Source of the DNA: VRUE01 sp035556755
GTDB lineage: Bacteria > Actinomycetota > Thermoleophilia > Solirubrobacterales > 70-9
Direction: 5' to 3'
NCBI GenBank assembly: GCA_035556755.1
Contig: DATMEP010000148.1
Span: forward strand, 1-35,149
Length of the DNA: 35,149 bases
The position numbers and the translations under genes were made by a program. Below the pieces are notes generated by a model. That model saw only the letters and a list, made by a program, of their open reading frames with translations, did no database searches and was not told the DNA's origin. Each line of letters opens with the position of its first letter. Within the stretch, counting starts at the first letter, position 1. Shown piece by piece: positions 7,032 through 14,288 of this stretch.

Positions 7032-9153
7032 CCCCGGCGGGCGGCGGGCTGGGCGAAGGCGCGGGATCCGGCGCCGGGGTCGGTTCTTGCCCGGCGCCCG
7101 GTGCGTAGGCGCCGGGGTCGTAACCGCCCGTCGCTTCTTCGCCTTTGCGCTTCCCCTCTTCGTCCTCGCTCGTTTCTTCTTCCGGTTCGGAGTAGGAGTA
7201 TTCGTCGCTGCTCGATCCCGACTGCGTGTACTTGCCGTAGAAGGGCGCCCAGCTCACCGGCGTCTCCGGTTCGCTGAATTCCTCGCAGGGGATTTCGCCG
7301 TTGACGTAGAGCGAGTTCCAGATCTGCGCCGGGAAGGTGCCGCCGAAGACGGTGGTGCCGTGGACGCTGGTCATTTCGATGTCGTTCGATTGCGGGTAGC
7401 CGACCCAGACCGCCGTCGCCAGGTTCGGCTGGTAGCCCGCGAACCAGGCGTCGGTGTAGTTGTCGGTCGTGCCCGTCTTGCCGGCCTGGCCGCCGCAGCC
7501 GGTGTAGGCGGCCGTGCCGGTGCCGCCGGTGATGTTGTCGCGCAGTAGCTGCGTCACCTCGTAGGCGACCCCTTCCGGGACGACCCGCCTCGGGTCGGCC
7601 TCCTCCGGATGGTCGACCCGTCCGCTCGGAAACTCGATCCGCCGGATCGCGATCGGGTTGCGGTGGATGCCGCCGGCGGCGAGCGTCGCGTAGGCCGAGG
7701 ACAGCTCCAGCGGCGAGACGCCGATCCGCAGCCCGCCGATCCCCTCGGCCGGAATGCCGTCGAGTTCGGTCGTGATCCCCATCGACTTCGCCGTCGAGGC
7801 GACGTTCTCGGGGCCGACGTCGAGGTCGAGCTGGGCGAAGACGGTGTTGTCGGAGGCGACCGTCGCCTGCTGCAGGTTGATCGTCCCCTGGTAGCCCTCG
7901 TCGGCCGTGGCGACCTCCCAGTGGCCCCATTCGGGCAGGTCGAGGTTGAGCGGTTTCGACGTGTAATAGGTGGAGTAGGGGTCGATCCCCTGCTTCAGCG
8001 CCGTGGTCAGGACGAAGGTCTTGAAGGTCGAGCCGGGTTGCCTGTGCCCCTGCGCGGCGAGGTTGAACTGGCTGTCTTCGTAGTTGGAGCTGGAGACCAT
8101 CGCCTCGATGTAGCCGGTCTGCGGGTCGATCGCGACCAGCGCCGCGGCGGGGTCTTCGGAATAGGGGAGCGCGGAGCGCATCGCTTCCAGGCCGACTTCC
8201 TGCAGCTCCGGGTCGACGGTCGTGTAGACCTTCAAACCGCCTTTGCGCACGGTGTTGACGCCGTACTCCTCGATCAGCAGATCCTCGACGTAGTCGAAGA
8301 AGTAGGGCTGGCGCTGGACGAAGTAGGTGTCGGAGAGGTCGATGCCGAGCCCGCGCTGCTGCCCCTCCAGCGCCCGCTCGCGTGAGATGTAGCCGAGCTT
8401 GGCCATGCTGGAGAGGACGGAGTTGCGGCGCTCGCGGGCGCCTTCGGGGTTGAGGATCGGGTTGTAGTCGGTGGGCGCCTGCGGCAACCCGGCCAGCAGC
8501 GCCGACTGCTCCAGGGTCAGCTTCCAGACCGGTTTCGAGAAGTAGATCCGCGAGGCCGCCTGGACGCCGACCGCGGTGGTGCCGTTGATCGTCCCGTAGG
8601 AGGCGCCGTTGAGGTACTTGCCGAGGATGTCTTCCTTGGAGAACTTCTTCTCGTACTCCAGCGCCAGCTGCGCCTCCTGGATCTTGCGCTCGAGATTGCG
8701 CTTGGGGTCGGTGATGCAGAGGTTGCGCATCAGCTGCATCGTGATCGTCGAGCCGCCCTGGACCACCTCGCCGGCCTCGATGTTCTCGACCAGGGCGCGC
8801 AGGCCGCCCTCGTAATCGATCCCGTCGTGATCGATGAAGCGCTCGTCCTCGATCGCGATCGTGGCGTACTGGAGGTCGATCGGGATGCGGTCGATCGCGA
8901 CCGGCGTACGGGCCTCTTCGGAGGCGATGTAGCCGAGGCGTTCGCCGTTGCCGGCAATCAGGATCGAGTTGCCGCCTTTGTCGATCGGCCGGCAGGCGGA
9001 GAGGGACGGCGCGTTGGCGGCGACGTCGATCACCCAGGAGGCGGCGACTATCGCGCCCACCGCGACGGAGGCGAGAACACCGGCGAAGACGAACAGCACC
9101 TTGCTGCGGGCGCCGCCATGGCGGCGGTGACGGCGTCGATTGCGCTGCGTCAT
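6988..9153 (-). CDS. class A penicillin-binding protein (transglycosylase/transpeptidase)
   Basis: A 721-aa bifunctional peptidoglycan synthase. A basic cytoplasmic head (RRRHRRHGG) and one membrane helix (19-43) are followed by the GT51 glycosyltransferase domain. That domain has the catalytic Glu102 in EDERF and the GGSTITMQ motif at 133-140. The transpeptidase domain has SxxK at Ser375-Lys378 (GSTFKTF), SDN at 434-436 and KTG at 559-561. The C-terminus (about 650-721) is a disordered Glu/Ser- then Pro/Gly-rich tail. The ATG at 9151-9153 was chosen because the upstream open frame belongs to the shadow of the MscS-like gene, and 31 bases separate the two genes. The gene sits between the MscS-like and glycosyltransferase genes on one strand. 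Confidence 0.95.
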   Translation of the reverse strand: MTQRNRRRHRRHGGARSKVLFVFAGVLASVAVGAIVAASWVIDVAANAPSLSACRPIDKGGNSILIAGNGERLGYIASEEARTPVAIDRIPIDLQYATIAIEDERFIDHDGIDYEGGLRALVENIEAGEVVQGGSTITMQLMRNLCITDPKRNLERKIQEAQLALEYEKKFSKEDILGKYLNGASYGTINGTTAVGVQAASRIYFSKPVWKLTLEQSALLAGLPQAPTDYNPILNPEGARERRNSVLSSMAKLGYISRERALEGQQRGLGIDLSDTYFVQRQPYFFDYVEDLLIEEYGVNTVRKGGLKVYTTVDPELQEVGLEAMRSALPYSEDPAAALVAIDPQTGYIEAMVSSSNYEDSQFNLAAQGHRQPGSTFKTFVLTTALKQGIDPYSTYYTSKPLNLDLPEWGHWEVATADEGYQGTINLQQATVASDNTVFAQLDLDVGPENVASTAKSMGITTELDGIPAEGIGGLRIGVSPLELSSAYATLAAGGIHRNPIAIRRIEFPSGRVDHPEEADPRRVVPEGVAYEVTQLLRDNITGGTGTAAYTGCGGQAGKTGTTDNYTDAWFAGYQPNLATAVWVGYPQSNDIEMTSVHGTTVFGGTFPAQIWNSLYVNGEIPCEEFSEPETPVSWAPFYGKYTQSGSSSDEYSYSEPEEETSEDEEGKRKGEEATGGYDPGAYAPGAGQEPTPAPDPAPSPSPPPAGGGGGDETGGVGAAG

Positions 9154-9184
9154 CAGGGAAAGGGTACTTCGACGGCCGCGCCGC

Positions 9185-9601
9185 TCAGGCCTGCGTGTCC
9201 CCGGTGGAGAGGTTGTGCACGATCCCGTCCACGAGCATCTGGTTGGGGATGACGATCCTGCTTCCATCGCCCGGGTCGACGTAGGTGTAGGCGAGGGAGA
9301 TGTCGACGACCCTCCCCTCGAGTTCCTCGAAGGCGATCCGGTCGCCGATCTTGATCGGCTGTGAGATCGCCAACTGCACGCCGGCGACCACGTTGCCGAG
9401 CGCGTGCTGGGCGGCAAAGCCGACGATCGCCGCCAGCACCGCGGTCGAGGCGAGGATGCCGGTGGCGAGCCGCTCCAGCTCGGTGAACTGGGCCAGGGCC
9501 AGGGCGGCGACGACGACAAAGGCGACGGCGACAACGAGGCGGCGCAGGAAGCGCAGGCGGGTTTTCGTGGACCGCGAGACCTGTGAGACTGCCGGCGTCA
9601 T
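9185..9601 (-). CDS. short MscS-like mechanosensitive channel protein
   Basis: A 138-aa protein corresponding to the pore region and beta domain of MscS channels, which release solutes on osmotic downshock. One N-terminal hydrophobic helix (about 20-42) is followed by a second (50-70) that leads into the signature GFAAQHALGNVVAGVQLA, then QPIKIGD and a beta domain (GRVVDISLAYTYV, IPNQMLVDG). It is far shorter than E. coli MscS (286 aa) and lacks the C-terminal alpha/beta cage, a pattern also seen in other small MscS relatives. Its ATG overlaps the ATG of the divergent CPBP gene within CATG at 9599-9602. It is likely the first gene of the PBP operon. Confidence 0.85.
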   Translation of the reverse strand: MTPAVSQVSRSTKTRLRFLRRLVVAVAFVVVAALALAQFTELERLATGILASTAVLAAIVGFAAQHALGNVVAGVQLAISQPIKIGDRIAFEELEGRVVDISLAYTYVDPGDGSRIVIPNQMLVDGIVHNLSTGDTQA

Positions 9602-10310
9602 GGAGGCAAACCTACCGGCAGCGCCGCCTGTGGAACCGGCGCCGAGGCCCGCCTTTCCCTACTCCAACTGGGGACCTGGAGTCGCCGTCGCCGGCCTCTT
9701 CGTAGCTCTCAGCGCCCAGTTCTTCTTCGCGGTGCCGGTGCTGCTGATCGAGGGCGACTCGGCCGAGGATCCGAGTACGGCGGCGAGCATCGTCCTGCAG
9801 CTGCTCGGGGCGGCGATGTTCCTCGCGGTGCCCTTCGCGATCGCCTCAATGAAAGGGGCGAACTGGCGGCAGGCGCTGTCGCGGCTGGGGGTGCGGGGCT
9901 TCCGCCGCTCGGCGTTCGGGTGGATGGCACTCGCCGTCTTCTCTTACCTCGTCTTCGCCGCCGTCTACGTCGCCCTGATCGGCGAACCCGAGCAGGAAGA
10001 CATCGCCGAGGCCTTCGGGCCCGTGCCCTTCCAGATCCTCCTGGTCGTCTTCGCCGCCTCGGTCAGCGAGGAGGTCTGCTTCCGCGGGATGCTCTTCGGT
10101 GGCATACGGGAGAAGCTGCCGGGCTGGGCCGCGGCGCTGATCAGCGCCGCCATCTTCGGCGCCCTGCACGCGGTCACCGGCGTCAGCGCGGTGCCGCCGC
10201 TGATCGCCTTCGGGTTCATCCTCGCCCTGCTCTACGAGAAAACCGGCTCGATCGTGCCGGGGATCATCTTGCACATGCTCAACAACTCGGCCGCTCTGCT
10301 CGCTCAGTAG
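9600..10310 (+). CDS. CPBP-family intramembrane metalloprotease
   Basis: A 236-aa multi-pass membrane protein of the CPBP/Rce1/Abi family. All three family motifs are present: SEEVCFRG (Glu157, Glu158, Arg162), FGALH (His190) and HMLNN (His225, Asn229). These residues bind the catalytic metal and cleave substrates within the membrane. The N-terminus is Pro-rich and cytoplasmic. The ATG at 9600 is the first in-frame start not buried deep in the divergent MscS-like gene, and it shares bases with that gene's start codon. The reading frame is open further upstream but overlaps MscS coding sequence. Such proteins act in bacteriocin immunity or membrane-protein processing; the substrate here is unknown. 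Confidence 0.9.
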   Translation: MEANLPAAPPVEPAPRPAFPYSNWGPGVAVAGLFVALSAQFFFAVPVLLIEGDSAEDPSTAASIVLQLLGAAMFLAVPFAIASMKGANWRQALSRLGVRGFRRSAFGWMALAVFSYLVFAAVYVALIGEPEQEDIAEAFGPVPFQILLVVFAASVSEEVCFRGMLFGGIREKLPGWAAALISAAIFGALHAVTGVSAVPPLIAFGFILALLYEKTGSIVPGIILHMLNNSAALLAQ

Positions 10311-10337
10311 CCGGTCGGTAGGGCAGAATGTCGCCCG

Positions 10338-11303
10338 ATGAGTCGCCGACTGATCCCGGGACTGCTGCTCGCCGCGGCGATGGTGTTGCCTGCCACCGCC
10401 GTGGCGGCACCAAAACCGCAGGCCTCACGGCCTGGGGCGCCCGAGGCCGTGGTGAAGATCAAGCCTTCGAACCTCGACGGGGGGAAGGCGCGGATCATGA
10501 GCGTCGTGCGGGTGAGCGGGACGCTGAGCCCGTACACGCCGAACCAGAATGTCGCGGTCTCCTTTTACCTGGACGGCAAGCGGGTCAAGCAGACCAGCGT
10601 CAAGGTCGGCAAGGGCAAGGGGGGCAGCGGCTCCTTCGACGCGCGGATCCGGATCGAGAGCGCCGGTAAGTATGCGGTCAGCGCCACTCACGCGCCGACC
10701 GCGCTGCTCGGCGGCGACGGCACCGTGCGCAAGAGCTGGCGGGTCAGCTTCCCGGCGCTGGCGCAGGGCAAGTGCGGCCCGGTCGTCCTCGGCTTCAAGA
10801 AGGCGATGCGGAAGATGGGCTACGTCGCCAACGACGGCCGCTGCTTCGGCGGCAAGACCGCCCGTGGGGTGCTCGCCTACCGGAAAGTCAACGACATGTC
10901 GCGCACGATGCGTGCAGGCAAGGGCTTGGTGAAGAGGGTCTTCGCGGGACGCGGCGGCTACGAGGTTCGCCATCCCGGCGCCGGCCGCCACGTCGAGGCG
11001 CCGCTCGGCAAGCAGGTTCTGGTCTTCGCCGACGGCGACAAGCCGTACGCGATCTACCCGATCTCCTCCGGCACCTCCGCGACTCCGACCGTGACCGGTC
11101 ACTTCCAGTTCATCAGGACCGAACCCGGCTACAACTCGCACGGCATGTACTACTCCTGGTACTTCTACGGCGGCTACGCGGTGCACGGCTACGAATCGGT
11201 GCCCGACTACCCGGCCAGCCACGGCTGCCTGCGCACCTTCATCGCCGACCAGCCCGAGATCTACGAACGCATCGAGTTCGGCGAAGACATCTTCGTCTTC
11301 TGA
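10338..11303 (+). CDS. secreted L,D-transpeptidase (YkuD fold)
   Basis: A 321-aa exported enzyme that forms 3-3 peptidoglycan cross-links or attaches proteins to the wall. A Sec signal peptide covers 1-24 (cleavage near AVAA-PK). An Ig-like beta domain follows (about 36-140), then a segment resembling a peptidoglycan-binding domain (146-200: CGPVVLGFKKAMRKMGY, GGKTARGVLAYRK). The C-terminal YkuD domain (210-321) has His283 in VHGYE and SHGCLRT with His295 and catalytic Cys297. The start is the ATG at 10338, 27 bases after the CPBP gene, so co-transcription is possible. With the PBP nearby, this makes a peptidoglycan-synthesis neighbourhood. The gene ends just before a strong GC hairpin. Confidence 0.93.
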   Translation: MSRRLIPGLLLAAAMVLPATAVAAPKPQASRPGAPEAVVKIKPSNLDGGKARIMSVVRVSGTLSPYTPNQNVAVSFYLDGKRVKQTSVKVGKGKGGSGSFDARIRIESAGKYAVSATHAPTALLGGDGTVRKSWRVSFPALAQGKCGPVVLGFKKAMRKMGYVANDGRCFGGKTARGVLAYRKVNDMSRTMRAGKGLVKRVFAGRGGYEVRHPGAGRHVEAPLGKQVLVFADGDKPYAIYPISSGTSATPTVTGHFQFIRTEPGYNSHGMYYSWYFYGGYAVHGYESVPDYPASHGCLRTFIADQPEIYERIEFGEDIFVF

Positions 11304-11306
11304 CGG

Positions 11307-11336
11307 CGCGCCCCGCGCGACCGGAGTCGGGGCGCG
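11307..11336. terminator. GC-rich hairpin between convergent genes
   Basis: CGCGCCCCG and CGGGGCGCG form a perfect 9-bp stem with a 12-base loop, filling the 34-base gap between the L,D-transpeptidase stop and the vapC stop. The position fits a bidirectional terminator. There is no T-tract, as is common in high-GC actinobacteria. Confidence 0.6.
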
Positions 11337-11337
11337 G

Positions 11338-11751
11338 CTAGTCGGGCAGGCGAACGCTCTCGAACTCGAGCACCGTCGCCAGCAGGTCGAAGTGGCGATC
11401 GGCGTGCAGAACGCCGAAGCCCCGCTCAGCAGCGGCGGCGGCGATCAGGTAATCGGCCACAGGAAGCCGACGGCTGCCGCGTAACTCTCGAGCGGCTGTG
11501 AGAGCAGCCCGGCAAGCGGATGCCGTTATCGGGACTTGAGGTATGGCCGAAAATGCCGCGTCCGCCTCGGCGAAATCGCGCTCATCGCGAGCGGTCTTCA
11601 GTATCTCTAGGGCGGCGACAGGGCACGAGGCGAAGAGGTCGGCGTCGTTGGTGGCGTTCCAGCGAGCCTGAACTGCTGGCTTCCGCTGACGACTCCAGGC
11701 TGACGCGTCGATCACGAGAGGGATTCCTGGACCAAAGGGCTCGGCGGTCAT
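11338..11751 (-). CDS. vapC: PIN-domain toxin of a VapBC pair
   Basis: A 137-aa PIN-fold ribonuclease that, in this family, cuts tRNA or rRNA when free of its antitoxin. The acidic metal-binding residues are in place: Asp15 (VIDASAW), Glu49 (ALEILKTARD), Asp100 (LPVADYLIA) and Asp118/Asp122 near the C-terminus (LHADRHFD). Its ATG overlaps the antitoxin stop (ATGA), so expression is coupled, antitoxin first, as is standard for type II systems. It is convergent with the L,D-transpeptidase gene. The gene looks intact. Confidence 0.9.
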   Translation of the reverse strand: MTAEPFGPGIPLVIDASAWSRQRKPAVQARWNATNDADLFASCPVAALEILKTARDERDFAEADAAFSAIPQVPITASACRAALTAARELRGSRRLPVADYLIAAAAAERGFGVLHADRHFDLLATVLEFESVRLPD

Positions 11752-12023
11752 CGTGGGGGCCTCTTGCAGGGCATCTCATCCCGCTCGCGGAGGACCTCCT
11801 CAAGAGCATCGAAGTCGTAGTCGATCTCGCCGTTCGCGACTTTGCGGAAGAACTCCTTCGCTTCCTCTCGCCGTTGCCGGTCCTCGGCTGCGACTTCGGC
11901 GCCGCGGAGAGCCAGGTCTCGGATCAGGCGGGACTTGCTCTTCGGATCCGGATCGACTTCAGACATCGCCTCCGCGAGCACCGGATCGACAGTCACCTGA
12001 ACGCGTGGGCTCTTCGTTGGCAT
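11748..12023 (-). CDS. vapB: VapB-like antitoxin
   Basis: A 91-aa protein with an N-terminal ribbon-helix-helix-like DNA-binding segment (SPRVQVTVDPVLAEAM, then SKSRLIRDLALRGAE). Its acidic C-terminal helix region (KEFFRKVANGEIDYDFDALE) would wrap the PIN toxin. The ATG at 12021-12023 was chosen because it starts just before the ribbon strand and lies next to a GTACC/GGTAC inverted repeat; the open frame continues to 12089 without family similarity. It is coupled to vapC by ATGA. RHH antitoxins usually repress their own operon together with the toxin. Confidence 0.82.
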   Translation of the reverse strand: MPTKSPRVQVTVDPVLAEAMSEVDPDPKSKSRLIRDLALRGAEVAAEDRQRREEAKEFFRKVANGEIDYDFDALEEVLRERDEMPCKRPPR

Positions 12024-12033
12024 CGAGAGCAGC

Positions 12034-12051
12034 GTACCACCTCTGCGGTAC
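12034..12051. promoter_or_regulatory. inverted repeat upstream of vapBC, possible operator
   Basis: GTACC (12034-12038) and GGTAC (12047-12051) form an inverted repeat with an 8-base spacer, ending 10 bases before the antitoxin ATG on the minus strand. This is where an autoregulatory VapBC operator would be expected. The function is inferred from position and symmetry only. Confidence 0.4.
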
Positions 12052-12148
12052 ACCTCGGTCACGGGCGCGGATCGGTTTACGGCGTGCATTCCTTCTTAAA
12101 GGCCCCAGCGCGACGATCTCTCCCCCCTCCGCGTAGGCTCTTGCCGCA

Positions 12149-12535
12149 ATGACCGAGCGGGCGCTGAGAGCGGTCCTGGTCGTGGTCGCCGCCTACCACG
12201 TGGTCACTGGCGCCCTGGCGCTCCTCGCGCCGGACACTTTCTTCGATGAGATCGGGCGCTACGGGATCGAGAACTCGCACTACGTCGGCGACGTCGGGGC
12301 GTTCGTCCTCGCCTTCGGGGTCGCGCTGGGGATCGCCGTCGTGCGACCGGCCTGGCGGGCGCCGCTGCTCTGGCTCGGTGCCCTCTGGTACGGCTTCCAT
12401 GCGATCAACCACGCCTTCGACACCGGCGAGGCGAGGAGCGAGGGACGGGGCTGGGCCGACACGCTGTTGATCGCCTTCGGCGCGGTGGCCTCGGCCTGGC
12501 TGGCGCGGGTGTCGGAAAGGCTGGGCGAGCGATGA
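12149..12535 (+). CDS. small DoxX-like four-helix membrane protein, unknown function
   Basis: A 128-aa membrane protein with four hydrophobic helices at about 7-28, 45-66, 70-90 and 105-122. The layout is like DoxX/DUF4267-type proteins; no catalytic motif is visible. The ATG at 12149 begins a run of three overlapping genes (this, an epimerase and pyrE). Its stop overlaps the next start as ATGA, so the products are made together. The function cannot be stated from sequence. Confidence 0.75.
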   Translation: MTERALRAVLVVVAAYHVVTGALALLAPDTFFDEIGRYGIENSHYVGDVGAFVLAFGVALGIAVVRPAWRAPLLWLGALWYGFHAINHAFDTGEARSEGRGWADTLLIAFGAVASAWLARVSERLGER

Positions 12536-13470
12536 GGGTCTTCGTCGCGGGGGCGAGCGGGGCGATCGGCCGCCCGCTGGTGCGGCAGCTGGTCGCCGCC
12601 GGGCACAACGTCACCGGGACGACCCGGCGCCAGGAGCGAGCGGAGGAGATCCGGGCCGCGGGCGCCAAGGCGGTCGTCTGCGACGTCCTCGATCGTCCTG
12701 CCCTCGACGCCGCCGTGAAGGAGGCCGCGCCCGAGGTCGTCGTCAACCAGCTGACCAGCCTGCCCCAGGACTTCAACCCGAAAAAGATCGATTACGGCCC
12801 CACCAACCGGGTCCGCGAGGAGGGCGGGGACAACCTGATGCAGGCGGCGCTTGCGGTTGGCGCGCGGCGCTACGTCACCCAGAGCATCGCCTTCATCTAC
12901 GCCCCGGAAGGCGACTGGGTGAAGGACGAGGAGGCGCGGCCCTTCGAAGACGCGCCGCCTCCGTTCGACGAGGGGGAGAAGGCGATGCTCGCCCACGAGC
13001 GGCAGGTGCTCGGCACGGAGGGGATCGAGGGCCTGGTGCTGCGCTACGGCCAGTTCTACGGCCCCGGCACCTACTACACGCCGGGCAGCGGCTCGATCGC
13101 CAGGCAGGTCGAAAAACGGATGCTGCCGCTGATCGGCCCCGGTACCGGGATGGCCTCCTTCATCCACGTCGAGGACGCGGCCGGCGCCACCGTCGCCGCC
13201 CTCGACCGCGGCGCCCCCGGCATCTACAACGTCACCGACGACGAGCCGGCGCCGGTGACGGAGTGGCTGCCCATCTACGCGGAGGCGCTGGGCGCCAAGC
13301 CGCCTCGCCGCGTTCCGATCTGGATCGCACGCCTGGTCGGTGGCAGGATGGCGGTCGAGTTCGGCGTCAACCTACGCGGCGCCTCCAACGCCAAGGCGAA
13401 GCGCGAGCTGGGCTGGCAGCCGAGCTACCCGAGCTGGCGCCAGGGCTTCCGCGAGGCGCTCGATGCCTGA
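12532..13470 (+). CDS. NAD-dependent epimerase/dehydratase (extended SDR)
   Basis: A 312-aa Rossmann-fold enzyme of the extended short-chain dehydrogenase type, acting on nucleotide sugars or related carbonyl compounds. The nucleotide-binding motif GASGAIG lies at residues 7-13. The usual catalytic YxxxK is not obvious at its usual place: the stretch reads QSIAFIYAPEGDW, and the expected Lys is missing. The enzyme may therefore be atypical, as in the NmrA-like or 'SDR a' groups. The substrate-side region includes YGQFYGPGTYY and a C-terminal SNAKAKRELGWQPSYPSWRQ motif typical of this group. It is coupled to the upstream membrane gene (ATGA), and the pyrE start lies inside its last codons. Confidence 0.85.
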   Translation: MRVFVAGASGAIGRPLVRQLVAAGHNVTGTTRRQERAEEIRAAGAKAVVCDVLDRPALDAAVKEAAPEVVVNQLTSLPQDFNPKKIDYGPTNRVREEGGDNLMQAALAVGARRYVTQSIAFIYAPEGDWVKDEEARPFEDAPPPFDEGEKAMLAHERQVLGTEGIEGLVLRYGQFYGPGTYYTPGSGSIARQVEKRMLPLIGPGTGMASFIHVEDAAGATVAALDRGAPGIYNVTDDEPAPVTEWLPIYAEALGAKPPRRVPIWIARLVGGRMAVEFGVNLRGASNAKAKRELGWQPSYPSWRQGFREALDA

Positions 13471-14029
13471 CCTCGACGCCGCCAAGCAGACGCTGCTCGC
13501 CGAGCTGCGCGAGCACTCGCTGGTGATCGGCGAGGTGACGCTGGCGAGCGGGGTGACCGCGCAGTACTACGTCGACGCCCGCCGGGCGCTGCTGCGGCCC
13601 GCCGGCTTCCGCGCCGCCGGCGAGCTGATCGCGGCCGCTGCCGTCGAGGCGGGGGCGAGCGCCGTCGGCGGCCCCGCCACTGCTGCGATACCACCCTCCT
13701 GCGCAGCTCTAGCTGTACCTGAGGGTCAGGGCCTGGTCGGCTTCTTCGTCCGCGGCGAGCGCAAGCAGCACGGGCTGCAGCGCTGGGTCGAGGGCCCGGT
13801 GGAACCCGGTGACCGCTGCCTCGTGGTCGAGGACACGGTGACCAGCGGCGGCTCGACCGTGAAGGCGATCGAGCGCGTTCGCGAGCAGGGCCTCGAGGTA
13901 GCTGCCGTCACCGCGGTCGTCGACCGCCTGGCCGGCGGCGGCGAGGCGGTCGAAGCGGCCGCCGAGGCCCCCTACACCGCCCTCGTCACGATCGACGAGC
14001 TGTACCCCGAGCGCCCCGACCGGGGCTAG
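13463..14029 (+). CDS. pyrE: orotate phosphoribosyltransferase
   Basis: A 188-aa enzyme joining orotate and PRPP to make OMP in pyrimidine synthesis. The PRPP-binding motif VVEDTVTSGGST (121-132) and the mobile loop (VRGERKQHGLQRWVEGP, about 96-112) are intact. The start ATG at 13463 overlaps the epimerase stop by 8 bases and matches the family N-terminus (LLAELREHSLVIGEVTLASG). One oddity is the segment GGPATAAIPPSCAALAV (69-85), where many PyrE proteins read GGxTxGADPxA; its codons are less GC-biased than the rest of the gene. The catalytic loops downstream are normal, so the enzyme is probably active. Confidence 0.92.
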   Translation: MPDLDAAKQTLLAELREHSLVIGEVTLASGVTAQYYVDARRALLRPAGFRAAGELIAAAAVEAGASAVGGPATAAIPPSCAALAVPEGQGLVGFFVRGERKQHGLQRWVEGPVEPGDRCLVVEDTVTSGGSTVKAIERVREQGLEVAAVTAVVDRLAGGGEAVEAAAEAPYTALVTIDELYPERPDRG

Positions 14030-14112
14030 CTCCCACCTCTCGAAGCGGCTCGAACACCGCCGGCGTACCGGTGGCGTAGTCCGTGCTTTGCAGGCATTTC
14101 CCTGCGCCTTGG

Positions 14113-14172
14113 AACAAAGACCTTTCTTACAAAAACTTTCTCCTTGACATTAAAAAGGTCTTTGTTTACAGT
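14113..14172 (+). promoter_or_regulatory. strong promoter framed by a 13-bp inverted repeat
   Basis: In the 259-base gap after pyrE lies an AT-rich island. It contains a -35 box TTGACA (14144-14149), a 17-base spacer and a -10 box TACAGT (14167-14172). A perfect 13-bp inverted repeat, AACAAAGACCTTT (14113-14125) and AAAGGTCTTTGTT (14154-14166), places one arm upstream of the -35 box and the other exactly filling the end of the spacer up to the -10 box. The arms are 41 bases apart centre to centre, about four helical turns. This suggests a repressor or loop-forming regulator controlling the surface-protein operon that begins at 14289. The rest of the gap (about 115 bases) is a purine-rich leader ending in a GAGAGG ribosome site. 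Confidence 0.75.
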
Positions 14173-14288
14173 CTCGCCACCGTTCGATCTGAGCGGCAGG
14201 GAAGCACCACAGGGAAACCGAGCCCAGGGAGGGCCGCCAGGGAAGCGGCCGGCAGAGGGGCTCAGGGACAGAGGGAGAGGTATCGCAA

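Noticed and set aside
7609..8385. 258-aa plus-strand open frame inside the PBP gene
   Set aside because: Antisense shadow of the transpeptidase domain; composition is biased and no family is recognisable.
13679..13735. Possible frameshifted patch in pyrE
   Set aside because: The frame is unbroken and conserved motifs on both sides are in the same frame, so it is better treated as sequence divergence.
14051..14080. Possible terminator after pyrE
   Set aside because: Only a 5-bp perfect stem (CACCG/CGGTG) with mismatched extensions; too weak to call.
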